This document shows positions 11,371-20,935 of a DNA stretch of 64,000 nucleotides, piece after piece; the stretch's first letter is position 1, and every line of letters begins with the position of its first letter. Origin of the DNA: Ahaetulla prasina. Taxonomy: Eukaryota; Chordata; Lepidosauria; Squamata; Colubridae. The stretch spans positions 4,532,435-4,596,434 of the forward strand of contig NC_080541.1 in assembly GCF_028640845.1 (NCBI RefSeq), given 5' to 3'. The notes under the pieces are model-generated. The model made no database searches. It saw only the letters and a list, made by a program, of their open reading frames with translations, and had not been told where the DNA came from. The position numbers and the translations under genes were made by a program.

Positions 11371-11505
11371 CAGGGGTCTCCAACCTTGGCAGCTTTAAGA
11401 CTTGTGGACTTCAATTCCCAGAGTCCCTCAGCCAGCAAAGCTGGCTGAGGTACTCTGGGAGTTGAAGTCCACAAGTCTTAAAGTTGCCAAGATTGGAGAC
11501 CCCTG
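11371..11505. mobile_element. Palindromic hAT-type MITE, 'CAGGGGTCTCCAACC' family
   Basis: 135 bp, almost fully palindromic. CAGGGGTCTCCAACCTTGGC and TTAAGACTTGTGGACTTC on the left are mirrored on the right, with a GCCAGCAAAGCTGGC centre. The 8-bp target duplications are ACCTATAC (11363-11370) and ACTTATAC (11506-11513), one mismatch. As RNA it would form a long hairpin. Confidence 0.92.
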
Positions 11506-11513
11506 ACTTATAC

Positions 11514-11625
11514 TATACCTGTGCAAAATTTATCATGCCTCGGTAAGACCCACACGTGGAATATTGCATCCAGTTTGGGTCACTATAGTATTAAAAAAAA
11601 GATGTTGTATTAAAGTGGTATTAAC
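11514..11625 (+). mobile_element. CR1 LINE fragment
   Basis: Sense-strand CR1 piece with CACACGTGGAATATTGCATC (the region encoding PHLEYCIQ) and a TTAAAAAAAAGATGTTG segment. Confidence 0.65.
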
Positions 11626-12030
11626 ACCATGTGATCTTGATTCTATCCCTCTAGTAATGCAGTCTAGGGTTGCATTGGCTTTTTTGGCAGCGGCTGCACA
11701 CTGCTGGCTCATATTTAAGTGATTGTCCATGATATCCCTCTCACAGTTACTACTATCAAGCCAGGTGACCACCTTATACCGGGGGTCTCCAACCTTTTCA
11801 ACTTTAAGCCTTGTGGACTTCAACTCCCAGAATCGCTCAGCCAGCAAAGCTGAGCAAAGCCGGCTGAGGAATTCTGGGAGTTGAAGTCCACAAGGCTTAA
11901 AGCTGACAAGGTTGGAGACCCCTGACCTATACTATAGGTATGCATTTGGTTTTTCTTGCCTAAATGTAGGACCTTGTGTTTTTTTTTTTTCACCACTGAA
12001 TTTCAGTTTGTTAGATAACGCCCAATGTTA
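11612..12030 (-). mobile_element. CR1 LINE fragment, split by a palindromic MITE
   Basis: Antisense CR1. The minus strand encodes SNCERDIMDNHLNMSQQCAA and AAAKKANATLDCITRGIE. Interrupted by the MITE at 11780-11924 and continuing past it (CTTGCCTAAATGTAGGACC). Confidence 0.8.
11780..11924. mobile_element. Palindromic hAT-type MITE, second copy
   Basis: 145 bp, same palindrome as at 11371: CGGGGGTCTCCAACC … GGTTGGAGACCCCTG. It is flanked by CCTTATAC (11772-11779) and ACCTATAC (11925-11932), an imperfect 8-bp duplication. Confidence 0.88.
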
Positions 12031-12037
12031 CAATAGA

Positions 12038-12560
12038 CATATACATATTTATTTATTTATTTATTAGATTTCTAGACCGCCCTTCTCCCGAAGGACTCAG
12101 GGCGGTGTACAGCCTTATTAAAACACATAGGAACACAATAAATTTAAAATACATTTAAAATGAAATATTTAACCGGCCAATTTAAAACTAAAACGGTCAA
12201 ACGACCGATATAAAACCCTAAACTATAAAATTATAAATAAATTGATACAGTTTAAAATTCAATGAAAACTAAGTTAAACAAAAATATCAAATTAAAATAA
12301 ATATTTAGGCTAGTCCCGCCTGATTGAATAGCAGAGTCTTCAGTTCCCGCTTGAAGGTACGGAGGTCGGGAAGTTGGCGTAACCCAGGAGGTAACTCATT
12401 CCATAGGGTCGGTGCTGCCACAGAGAAGGCTCTCCCCCTGGGGGTCACCAGCCGGCACTGTTTGGCTGATGGCACCCGGAGCAGGCCCGCTCTGTGGGAG
12501 CGCACAGGTCGTTGGGATGCTATCGGTGGCAGAAGGTGGTCGTGAATCTTATGATTGTTT
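12038..12560 (-). mobile_element. L2-like LINE 3' end
   Basis: The minus strand encodes the RT C-terminus (SQRPVRSHRAGLLRVPSAKQ, RGRAFSVAAPTLWNELPPG, LRQLPDLRTFKRELKTLLF, NQAGLA). Its 3' UTR ends with CCGCCCTGAGTCCTTCGGG and an A/T-rich tail. 5'-truncated. Confidence 0.9.
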
Positions 12561-12574
12561 AGCAAATCTGGATC

Positions 12575-13002
12575 CCCCCCCCATTGGCTTTGCTGGTCCC
12601 AAGTCAGCTGGGAAGGTCACAAATGGTGATCACAGGACTCCCCTAGGACATTCCAACCTTCATAAATATGAGCCAAGTTGTCATTTGTCTGAAGGCCCAA
12701 AGGTGCTTTTTTTCAAGAGGCAACTGGGCTTTCTGGTTTTTCTTTAAAGACATTTCGCTTTTCATCCCAGAAGCTTCTTCAGCTCAAACTGAAGCAGCCT
12801 CTGGGATGAGAAGCGAAACGAGTTCAAAGAAAGTCCAGTTGCCTCTGTGACCTTGGGGACTGAGCATCTCCATAGATAATTGTCTGAAGGTTGATTATGT
12901 GATCGTTGGGATGCTGCAATTGGTCATAAGTCACTTTTCCAAGTGTCGTCCAAACTTTGAACGGTCGCTAAGCGAATGCTTGCAAGTCGAAGTCCCCCTG
13001 TA
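12575..13002. mobile_element. Foldback DNA element fragment split by a Penelope repeat
   Basis: Left part 12575-12695, right part 12879-13002 (ATTGTCTGAAGG … GTCATAAGTCACTTTT … CAAGTCGAAGTCCCCCTGTA). The right end is the TCGACTTAC-type terminus. Interrupted by the repeat at 12696-12878. Confidence 0.65.
12696..12878. mobile_element. Penelope-type inverted repeat, GAAGCTTCTTC family
   Basis: A left minus-strand arm (AGAGGCAACTGGGCTTTC, CATTTCGCTTTTCATCCC, AGAAGCTTCTTCAG) meets a right plus-strand arm (GGGATGAGAAGCGAAACG, AAGTCCAGTTGCCTC). A 12-bp direct repeat flanks it (TTTGTCTGAAGG at 12684-12695, ATTGTCTGAAGG at 12879-12890). The link to Penelope-like elements rests on the copy at 51565-52115, which retains coding sequence. 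Confidence 0.7.
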
Positions 13003-13832
13003 CAGTAGTGGCCAAAATTCCAGAAACCTTTTGGGAAAAGTATATTTTGGAGGTTTGATGGCTAATAACACCCCTTTTTCTTGGGAGTTTCAAGATAATC
13101 CTATTCCACTGCTGGAATGCCACTGCTTCACCCAATTGAAAATCGATGGAGCCAACCGACTAAAGAAACTTCGTAGTCAGAAGTGACCCAGTAATAAAAC
13201 CCAGTTCATAGAAGCCATCATTCAATCTTGGTTTCACATGATAATAGCTGCAGAGCTAAAATCAATTATCAAGATCGACAGCAAAATTAGACAACTGTTG
13301 TCTTTATTGCATGAGTCACTGAATGTATTGGAGAAATGATCAAGATTCCCCTGATCTAAAGCAAATGTATTATACAGTACTTGGCCCATTGTGGGCAATT
13401 CTTGTTATTATGCTTCGACATAAATCATATAGAATCAGAAAAGATAAAGAAATGATCAATAATTAGCCAAAATATCACAGGTTTAGAGCAAGACTTGGTT
13501 CACTCCATGGGAAGACGTTGTAAGCCCGTCATTCACGCTAAAGGTTACCCAACGAAGTATTCAGAATATTCAACTGAATATTCAGTATTCAGACATGGGG
13601 ATCATTTTTGTATATCTCGTTTTTTCTACGTGTTTCCCTTTTCTTCTTTAAATTGTAACTGCTATTTTAATAACAAATCCTTCCTAAAAGTTATTGCATT
13701 ACATTCTTGATTGAATTATCTTTCCATTGATATATAATTTTATGCTAATACTCCCCCGCAAAAATGGTGTTATTAGCTAGTTTTAGAAAATACACTTTTC
13801 CCAAAAGGTTTCCACAATTTTGACCACTACTG
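13003..13832. mobile_element. Tc1/mariner DNA transposon relic
   Basis: Inverted ends CAGTAGTGGCCAAAATTCC and TTTTGACCACTACTG, flanked by TA on both sides. Internal sequence retains traces of the transposase end (LKIDGANRLKKLRSQK on the plus strand, matching the W-x-LK part of the DDE domain) but is full of stops. Second copy at 30142-30751. Confidence 0.85.
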
Positions 13833-13835
13833 TAC

Positions 13836-14127
13836 CAGTCGTTGGTTTCAAAACTTTTTACTACAGGTTCTGTGGGTGTGGCTTGGTGGGCGTGGCCTGG
13901 TGGGCGTGGTAGGGGAAGGATACTGTAAAATCTCCATTCCCTCCCCAATCCAGGGGAAGGATACTGCAAAATCCCCATTTCCTCCCAATCAGCTGGGACT
14001 TGGGAGGCAGAGAATGGATGGGGGCGGGGCCAGTCAGAATTTTTACTACCGGTTCTCCAAACTACTCAAAATTTCCGCTACCGGTTCTCCGGAACTGGTC
14101 AGAACCTGCTGAAACCCACCTCTGGAA
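13836..14127. mobile_element. hAT-type element, ACCGGTTC family
   Basis: Contains CAGGTTCTGTGGGTGTGGC, GGTGGGCGTGGCCTGG, CTACCGGTTCTCC and the terminal CTGAAACCCACCTCTGG. The left end is not clear, because it abuts the Tc1 relic. Confidence 0.6.
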
Positions 14128-14184
14128 TGTACGTGCTATCCTACGACTGCATTTTTTTCAGCAGTATAACTCCCCTTTATTCCC

Positions 14185-14695
14185 CATTATTTTATTTATT
14201 TATTTATTTTGTCACAACAATATATGTAGGTATCATACAAAAAAGATTATATAGTATATAAACACATATATGAGTAAATATAAGAAGGTATAATCATATA
14301 TATATATATAGGAAGAAGAAAAGAAAAACAATAGGACAGGAACGGTAGGCACGTTTGTGCGCTTTTGCACGCCCCTTATGGTCCTCTTAGGAATGGGGTG
14401 AGGTCAATAGTAGAAAGTTTTTGGTTAAAGCTTTTAGGATTATGAGAAGAGACCACAGAGTCAGGTAAAGTATTCCAAGGACTGATGATTCTGTTACAGA
14501 AGTCATATTTTCTGCAATCTAGATTAAAGCGGTTGACATTAAGTTTAAATCTATTAGTTGCTCTAGTATTATTGCAATTAAAGCTGAAGTAGTCTTTAAC
14601 AGGAAGGACATTGCAATAGATGATTCTGTAATTTAAACTTAGGTCCTTATTATCCTTTCTCCAATCTCCAGAAAAGGAAAAACCCACAAATTAAA
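14185..14695 (-). mobile_element. CR1-group LINE 3' end (NRFNLDCRKYDF family)
   Basis: The minus strand encodes NCNNTRATNRFKLNVNRFNL, DCRKYDFCNRIISPWNTLPD, SVVSSHNPKSFNQKLSTIDL, TPFLRGP, an RT C-terminal tail, then a 3' UTR ending in TTTATTTATTTATTTTGTCAC on the plus strand. 5'-truncated. A second copy lies at 33070-34185. Confidence 0.8.
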
Positions 14696-14872
14696 AAAAA
14701 AACAAAAGAAAAAAAAACCTCCCAGCCTCTTTTCGAAAACATGACACCGGATCTGGAGAGGAAGAAAATTGTGGATCATTTTCAGTATCTGATTCACAGC
14801 CATCCTCTAACGGTGAAATATCACAATTCCCCACGGCTCACCGTTGGGAGGCAAGTCTCTTTAGCAAATTAC

Positions 14873-15037
14873 CTGGGCAAAGGGCGATATTGCAGAATTT
14901 GGTTTGCTTCTCAGGACCTTCGCAGGGGCTTCCTCCAAACTGCGGGGGTTTGCATATCCGGGTGCGATCCCTGTATCCCCGTCCACACGTTGATGAGCAG
15001 AGACTCCATGGTGACCATTCATCCCAAGAGCCGTGAA
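14873..15037 (-). CDS. ADGRB1: ADGRB1 (BAI1) exon: third thrombospondin type-1 repeat
   Basis: 165-bp minus-strand exon. The acceptor TTTCATTACAG is read just above 15037, and the donor CCCAG/GTAATT follows 14873. Both ends are in phase 1, and the first codon is completed by the G that ends the TSR2 exon, giving CPVHG. It encodes [55 protein letters not shown], one whole TSR: WxxWxxW (C-mannosylation pattern), CSSTCG (O-fucosylation pattern) and six cysteines. In the family these repeats face the extracellular space and bind phosphatidylserine and other ligands, upstream of ELMO/DOCK/Rac signalling. The order and wording of the four exons point to ADGRB1 rather than ADGRB2 or ADGRB3. No frame damage is seen. 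The next exon, expected to be TSR4, was not found at lower coordinates. Confidence 0.95.
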
Positions 15038-15180
15038 CTGTAATGAAAGAGAATAGCTCAGCCCAAGGAGAACAGCTCAGCCTTCTCAACTCTATATCAG
15101 CTCACTGTTGACGATCTATTTATGAATGTTTTCTTTCTTGGATGTTCATCCCTGCCTTTCTTGTTCTTTATCAGTAACTC

Positions 15181-15242
15181 AAGGTAGTATATATATTTTG
15201 TATATATATATTTTGTATATATATATATATATATATATATAT
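15181..15242. repeat. (TA)n microsatellite
   Basis: TATATATATTTTG units, then an uninterrupted TA run just before a CR1-L3 tail. Confidence 0.9.
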
Positions 15243-15675
15243 TGACCATCATTTGTGTTGTAAATGTTGTACCTTGATGAACGTATCTTTTCTTTTATGT
15301 ACACTGAGAGCATATGCACCAAGACAAATTCCATGTGTGTCCAATCACACTTGGCCAATAAAAAATTCTATTCTATTCTATTCTATTCTATTCTATTCTA
15401 TTCTATTCTATTCTATTCTATTCTATTCTATTCTATTCCTTTTATGTACACTGAGAGCATATGCACCAAGACAAATTCCTGTGTGTCCAATCACACTTGG
15501 CCAATAAAAATTCTATTCTATTCTATTCTATTCTATTCTATTCTATTCTATGCTATGCTATGCTATTCTATGCTATGCTATGCTATGCTATGCTATGCTA
15601 TGCTATGCTATTCTATGCTATGCTATGCTATGCTATTCTATTCTATTCTATTCTATTCTATTCTATTCTATTCTA
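15243..15675 (+). mobile_element. CR1-L3 LINE 3' tails with (ATTCT)n arrays
   Basis: The 3' UTR block (CACTGAGAGCATATGCACC … CACACTTGGCCAATAAA) occurs twice, each followed by (ATTCT)n. The second array drifts to (ATGCT)n at about 15550-15635 and back to (ATTCT)n. This matches the reported snake CR1 LINEs whose tails seed AATAG microsatellites. Confidence 0.88.
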
Positions 15676-15689
15676 GTAAATGCACCTAA

Positions 15690-16235
15690 GGCTCCTTCTG
15701 CCTCCTATTTAACTCACAACAACCACCTTCGGAGGTGCGTTGAGCTAAGAGAGAAGGACTGGTTCAAAGTCACCTAGTCAGTTTTCATGCTGCATATAGG
15801 ACTAGAATTCACTCTCTCCTGGTAATTGGCCCAAAGTTACCCAGCCAGCTGTCAAGCTGAATACAGGACTAGAATTCACCGTCTCCAGATAATTGGCACA
15901 ACGTCACCTAGTCAGCTTTCATGCCTAATGTGGGACTAGAACTCACAGAGTCCTGGTGATTGGCCCAAAGTCACCTAGATAGCTTTCATACTGGGCATGA
16001 ACTAGAACTCACCATCTCCTAGTCACGGCATTAGCCAGCTTTCCTGTCTAATGAGAGACTAGAAGTCACAGTCTCCTGGTGATTGGCTCCTAGATGGTTT
16101 TCACACCCAAGGTGAACTAGAACTCACCATCTCCTTGTGATTGGCCCAAAGTCACTCAGGCAGTTTTCCTGCCGAAGGCAAGACTAGAACTCCCAATCTC
16201 CTGGTTCCTAGTCTAGCACCTAAACCAAACCGGCT
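15690..16235 (-). repeat. MIR-like SINE with tandemly expanded core
   Basis: Starts with CACAACAACCACCTTCGGAGG, and GAGCTAAGAGAGAAGGACTG follows. About seven degenerate units of roughly 60 bp come next (TGATTGGCCCAAAGTCACC, TAGTCAGCTTTCATGCC, GGGACTAGAACTCACCATC, TCCTGG). It ends AGTCTAGCACCTAAACCAAAC, the complement of a tRNA-like head. A normal MIR-type SINE has one such unit, so this is an internal tandem expansion. Confidence 0.65.
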
Positions 16236-17029
16236 GTCTTTTTGTAGCCTCTTTGTTCTGCAGTCCACCTTCCTCATTTGTTCTGCACAAATTAAACAGC
16301 TGGAGACAATTTTTTGTAGGTCTGCGCAGATTAACGTGTTGCAGCGACAACCCGGGGGTGGGAGACATAGCAAATCCTGATTAGATCCTGATTGCCACTG
16401 GACTCTCCAGAGAAAGTGGGGGGGGGGAAAGCCTGTATTTTCCACTTATAAGCTCCTAGTAAATTGTAGCTTTTTTTTAGCAGAAACCAATTTGTTCTTT
16501 TCTGACTGCAGGATGAGCAAATCTGCACACTTGCCGTCCAGGACCTTCATATTATTCATATTCAGCGAACATTTTTAACCGTGATTTCTGCCTTCATTTG
16601 CAAATCTAAGGACTCCCCACGAGTACGTTTCAAATTCAGATAAAATGAATACTTTTTACCCGTAAATTTGACATCGATTTGCAATTCTAAGAACGCTCCT
16701 AAAGCTCCTTTTTGATTCCGCTAAAGCTCCCATTTTCCTTCCAAGTCGTATTTAAATATGTATTTTGAGGAGATTCGGCTCCTGAAATTTGTATTCAAAC
16801 ATTATTAGTGCTAGCCCTGCTTATTTTTATTTAATATGTACAAGAGTTCGCCTTGCAAAGAACCAAGGAAAAGGAATGCCAATTAGAACGCCAAAGCATC
16901 CATTATAAAATATGTAAACATGTTAAGTCACTACTGCAGATATAAGAAGGAGACCATTTCCAGCTACACGTTTGAAGGAATTCACTCTCTTTTTCAATTT
17001 GCCTTTCAAAATTTGGTTTCAAACTGGAG
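16236..17029. other. Intronic sequence, nothing recognised
   Basis: No exon or clear repeat identified. Contains a poly-G run near 16420 and AT-rich single-copy-looking sequence to about 16980. Confidence 0.4.
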
Positions 17030-17335
17030 GATTCCCAAGAGGGGATCAAATTATTCTCCAAAACACCAGAAGGCAAGACAAGAAACAACGGCTGGAAACT
17101 AATCAAAGAGAGAAGCAACCTGGAATTAAGGAGAAACTTCCTAATAGTGAGGACAATTAACCAGTGGAACAGCTTGCCACCAGAAGCTGCATATTGTTCC
17201 ATCAGTGGAGGTTTTCAAGAAGAGATTGGACAGCCATTTGTCTGAAATGGTATAGGTTTTCCTGCTTGAGCAGAGGCGGAGGGCTGGACTAGAAGACCTC
17301 CAAGGTCCCTTCCAGCTTTATTCTATTCTAAAATA
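17030..17335 (+). mobile_element. CR1 LINE 3' end
   Basis: Contains GGGGATCAAATTATTCTCC, GGCTGGAAACTAATCAAAG and GAATTAAGGAGAAACTTCC, then the conserved 3' end GACTAGAAGACCTCCAAGG. The frame is broken. Confidence 0.85.
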
Positions 17336-17444
17336 TTCCATCACGGACAGTCGAGCTCCAAAGAAGCCATTCAGATGTTCCAGCAATTGTCCAAGCTTCA
17401 TTCCTTAATTCTTACGATTCAAAGGTGAGCCTCAAATCTCCTCC

Positions 17445-17782
17445 GCTAAGTGAGAAGGTTGCTAAGTGAATTGTGCCCCATTTTACAACCTTCTTGCCAG
17501 AATTGCGGCAGTCGTTTTAGTTAGCAACACGGCCGTTAAGTGAATCCGGCTTTGTCCCGTGGACTTTGCTTGTCAGACGGTCGCAAAAGGGGATCACATG
17601 ACCTTGGGACACTTCAACCGTCACAAATGTGAGTCAGTTGCTAAGAGCCTCAATTTGGATGAGTTGGCCATGGCGGATGCTACAACGGTTGTATGAAATA
17701 CAGTCACGGGCCCCTTTTATTCAGTGGTGGTGTCAATTTGTATGGTCACTGAATGAATGGCTGTAAATCAAGGATTTACAAC
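17445..17782. mobile_element. Foldback DNA element fragment, TCGACTTAC type
   Basis: Family landmarks in order: GTTGCTAAGTGAATTGTGCC, GTTAAGTGAATCCGGCTT, GACGGTCGCAAAAGGGGATC, GAGTCAGTTGCTAAG, TGGCTGTAAATCAAGGATT. Confidence 0.7.
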
Positions 17783-17892
17783 GTTCAGAACAGCTTCTTT
17801 GGGGGCTCAATGATTCCATGATGTCAAGAATCATCTATCCCTAATCAAACTATGCAGTATCAGAATTCCTAAACGGGCTCCTTTGGGATCCA

Positions 17893-18110
17893 ATCAGTGG
17901 GTGAAATCTAAATTTCTTTCCTACCGGTTCTGTGGGCGTGGCTTGGTGGGCGTGGCTTGATGGTGGTGGTGGGTCATGTGACTGGGTGGGCGTGGCTATG
18001 TGACTGGGGGGATCAAAAGACAGAAACTCACTAACAATGTCCTGCTGGAGGAGGGTTGGACTAGATGATCTCCAGGTCCCTTCCAGCCCTGTATTATCCT
18101 CTGAAGCTGT
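17893..18110 (+). mobile_element. ACCGGTTC-family hAT fragment followed by a CR1 tail
   Basis: 17893-18010 has GTGAAATCTAAATTTC, CTACCGGTTCTGTGGGC and GTGGCTTGGTGGGCG. 18015-18110 is a CR1 3' end (GGTTGGACTAGATGATCTCC, CCCTTCCAGCCCTG). Confidence 0.65.
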
Positions 18111-18158
18111 GGCTAGTGCAAAAGTTTGTAGTCCTTCCTTCCTCTCCATTTTCCTCCC

Positions 18159-18162
<4 letters not shown>

Positions 18163-18210
<48 letters not shown>

Positions 18211-18212
18211 TT

Positions 18213-18252
<40 letters not shown>

Positions 18253-18267
18253 TTTCTTTCTTCCTCC

Positions 18268-18319
<52 letters not shown>
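18163..18319. repeat. (CTTT)n and (CT)n microsatellite
   Basis: Long CTTT array with occasional TTTT interruptions, then a CT run. It runs directly into a truncated SINE. Confidence 0.95.
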
Positions 18320-18322
<3 letters not shown>

Positions 18323-18545
18323 CAAAGCCTGCAATTACTGCAGGTTCAAGCCCGGCCCAAGGTTGACTCAGCCTTCCATCCTTTATAAAGTAGGTAAATT
18401 GAGGACCCAGATTGTTGGGGGGGCAATAAGTTGACTTTGTAAAAATATACAAATAGAATGAGACTATTGCCTTATACACTGTAAGCCGCCCTGAGTCTTC
18501 GGAGAAGGGCGGGATATAAATGTAAACAAACAAACAAACAAAAAA
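18320..18545 (+). mobile_element. tRNA-derived SINE, L2-like tail type, 5'-truncated
   Basis: Starts inside the tRNA part (GCCTGCAATTACTGCAGG). The CAAGGTTGACTCAGCC body follows, then the GTAAGCCGCCCTGAGTC tail and a (CAAA)n-like end. Confidence 0.88.
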
Positions 18546-18727
18546 ATTATCTGAGCATCATTTGGAAGGAGAACATCATTCTCTCATGCATGGACAGTGT
18601 TACCTTGATAAGGAAATGTCTGCAGGGGCACCACAAGCATAAAGAACACCCAGAACTAAACCATTTAATCAGGGTGTTCTCTTCCATGCTATCTACTGAA
18701 CATCGGACGATCAGGCACCTCGGCTGG

Positions 18728-18979
18728 CGTTGTCAGAGCCTTGTTTTAACCCTTTAAAAGCATTTTTTTTTACAACCTCTTCGGCCAAAGACGTTGTTAA
18801 AAAAATGCTTTTAAAAGTAAAAAAACAAAAAACAAAAAAAAGGCTCTGACGATCACGTGGCTCAGCTGGGCATGGGGTGTGGGTGGGCAGGGATTTTTGC
18901 TACCGGTTCTCTGAACCACCCACCAACATCGCTACCGGATCGGGCGATCCGGTCCAAACTGGGAGCATTTCACCCCTGG
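18728..18979 (-). mobile_element. hAT-type element fragment of the 23330-24332 family
   Basis: Contains the foldback hairpin CTTTAAAAGCATTTTTT … AAAAATGCTTTTAAAAG around ACAACCTCTTCGGCC, then GCTACCGGTTCTCTGAACC and the terminus CATTTCACCCCTGG, in the orientation opposite to the left end of the larger copy. Confidence 0.75.
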
Positions 18980-19170
18980 ATCCAACGCGTTGGCTGTTGT
19001 CAGTCACTTGCCTCTGCAGATCATTGCTTGGTTAATTAATTAATTACAATTCATTCTGTAATTCGTTGCATTTGAAGTTCCCCATACTGTGATGCTGGAA
19101 AATTAGGGCTTGGTAGACCAGCTGATCTGGTAGTTCTGATGCAGGAGAATATTTGCAGCTCAAGGTTGAA

Positions 19171-19286
19171 CTGCAGGGTCCTGGGTGGTTTCGGAGCTTG
19201 GTGGTTTTCTTACAGATGTTTCATGACTGAGCTAGGTAACATCATCAGTGCCTGAAGAGAGTGGGGGTTGTGGTGAGGAGGAGGAG

Positions 19287-19320
<34 letters not shown>

Positions 19321-19440
19321 AGGAGGAGGTCTGTGGGCTCCTTGGTGTTCTCTGGGCTTGGTGCTTTTCTTGCAGACTTTTCATGACCCAACTAGGTAAC
19401 ATCATCAGTGCTTGAAGGGAGTGGGGTTTGTTTCTGTTTT
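19171..19440 (-). repeat. Two GATGATGTTACCTAG repeats with a (GGA)n array
   Basis: Two antisense units (CATGACTGAGCTAGGTAAC and CATGACCCAACTAGGTAAC, each followed by ATCATCAGTGC) flank a GGA/GGAAGA microsatellite at about 19275-19330. Confidence 0.7.
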
Positions 19441-19484
19441 TATACAAGTGGCTTGCTCTGTCCCATCCACACTGACAGAATATT

Positions 19485-20010
19485 ATTTATTTATTTATTT
19501 ATTTATTATTTACATTTCTATACCGCCTTTCTCCGAAGACTCAGGGCGGTTTACAGCCAAGTTAAAAAGACATATACAAAAATTAAAACGCAATATTTGA
19601 AATTTAAAAATCTGAATCCATAAGGCCGAATATTAAAATAACAAGTAATAAAACCACCCATTAAAAATTACCCTTAGGCCAACCCTGCTCGGTGAAACAA
19701 AAAAGTCTTGAGCTCGCGCTTAAAGGCCCGAAGGTCGGGAAGAAGGCGTAGCCCCAGAGGCAGTTCGTTCCATAGGGTAGGTGCCCCCACAGAGAAGGCT
19801 CTTCCCCTGGGGGCCGCCAGCCGACATTGTTTAGCTGACGGCACTCCGAGGAGACCCTCCCTGTGGGAGCGCACAGGTCGATGGGAGGCTATTGGTGGCA
19901 ATAGGTGGTCCCGTAAGTAACCTGGTCCCATGCCATGGAGCGCTTTAAAGGTGATCACCAACACCTTGAATTGCACCCGGAAGACCACCGGCAACCAGTG
20001 CAGCTTATAT
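19485..20010 (-). mobile_element. L2-like LINE 3' end, longest RT remnant of the family here
   Basis: The minus strand encodes VVFRVQFKVLVITFKALHGM, GPGYLRDHLLPPIASHRPVR, SHREGLLGVPSAKQCRLAAP, RGRAFSVGAPTLWNELP and RELKTFLFHRAGLA, the L2-type RT C-terminus. The 3' UTR ends TAAACCGCCCTGAGTCTTCGG and a TAAATAAATA tail. Its tail is nearly the same as that of the local tRNA-SINE. Confidence 0.92.
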
Positions 20011-20139
20011 CATGTATAAATATCATTTATATTATATCACTTATATCATGTATAAATGTACCATGTACCATGTACACATAAATGTATCATGTACCATCAG
20101 TGTATAAATAGAGAGCAAACCCTCCTCCTCCTCCTTCAT

Positions 20140-20480
20140 CATCATTCTAGCACGGATGTTGTTACCTAGTTGGATCATGAAACATCTATTGGAAAACGAC
20201 CAAGCTCAGAGAGCACCAGGGACCACACAGGCCCCCTCCTCCCGCCCTCCTCTCTGCAAGTCCCGCTCCCTTCTAGTACTGATGATGTTTCCTAGTTGGG
20301 TCATGAAACAGGAAAACAACCAAGCTCAGAGTCCACTAAGGATCCCACAGTCCTCCTTCTCCTCCTGCTCCTCCTCTCCACAAACCCCACTCCCTTGTAG
20401 CACTGATGATGTTACCTAGTTGGGTCATGAAATGTCTGCAAGAAAACAACCAAGCTCAGGGAAGACCAAGGACCCCACAG
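20140..20480 (+). repeat. Three tandem GATGATGTTACCTAG repeats
   Basis: Units at about 20150, 20275 and 20395, spaced about 122-126 bp. Each has GATGATGTTACCTAGTTGGG or a variant, then ATGAAA and AAAACAACCAAGCTCAG. CTCCTCCT spacers separate them. Confidence 0.75.
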
Positions 20481-20935
20481 ATCTGATTGTTCTTAAACTT
20501 CTGAAGTCTTCTCTACCAGACAGCCAGAATTTCACTGCAAGAGCTGAATGGGATTCACCCCTAGGTGTAAGTCCCAATGTCACAACGTAATTCTTGATGT
20601 CACCAACACAGATAATATACAACTTGCAGTATCCCTTATCCTTTGCCCAACAACATCAAAATAGACGGGGCATCTTTGTGGCTTGTTAAAGATACGTAAT
20701 GCTTTTAAAGAAGTGTTGATAAGGCCCCATCCAAGTTTCCTACAGATATATAATCTTGGGGATGAGAATAAATCGGGTATTTTAATGAGAACACAAAACA
20801 AATTATCTCTCTAACATCCCACTGCAACCATCTTACTGGTTTGCCCTTTTCAAGAGCACACGTTGAATTATTTTTACAACGGAAAGCATATGCTTGTGGG
20901 TGAAATCTCGCAGGCAGGCAGGAACCATGAGGTGA
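20481..20935. other. Intronic sequence, nothing recognised
   Basis: Non-repetitive sequence up to the Penelope array. No exon signals were found. Confidence 0.35.

Noticed and set aside
1..14872. Search for the next ADGRB1 exon (TSR4)
   Set aside because: No minus-strand segment with W-x-x-W plus the cysteine pattern and splice sites was found; it presumably lies beyond the window.
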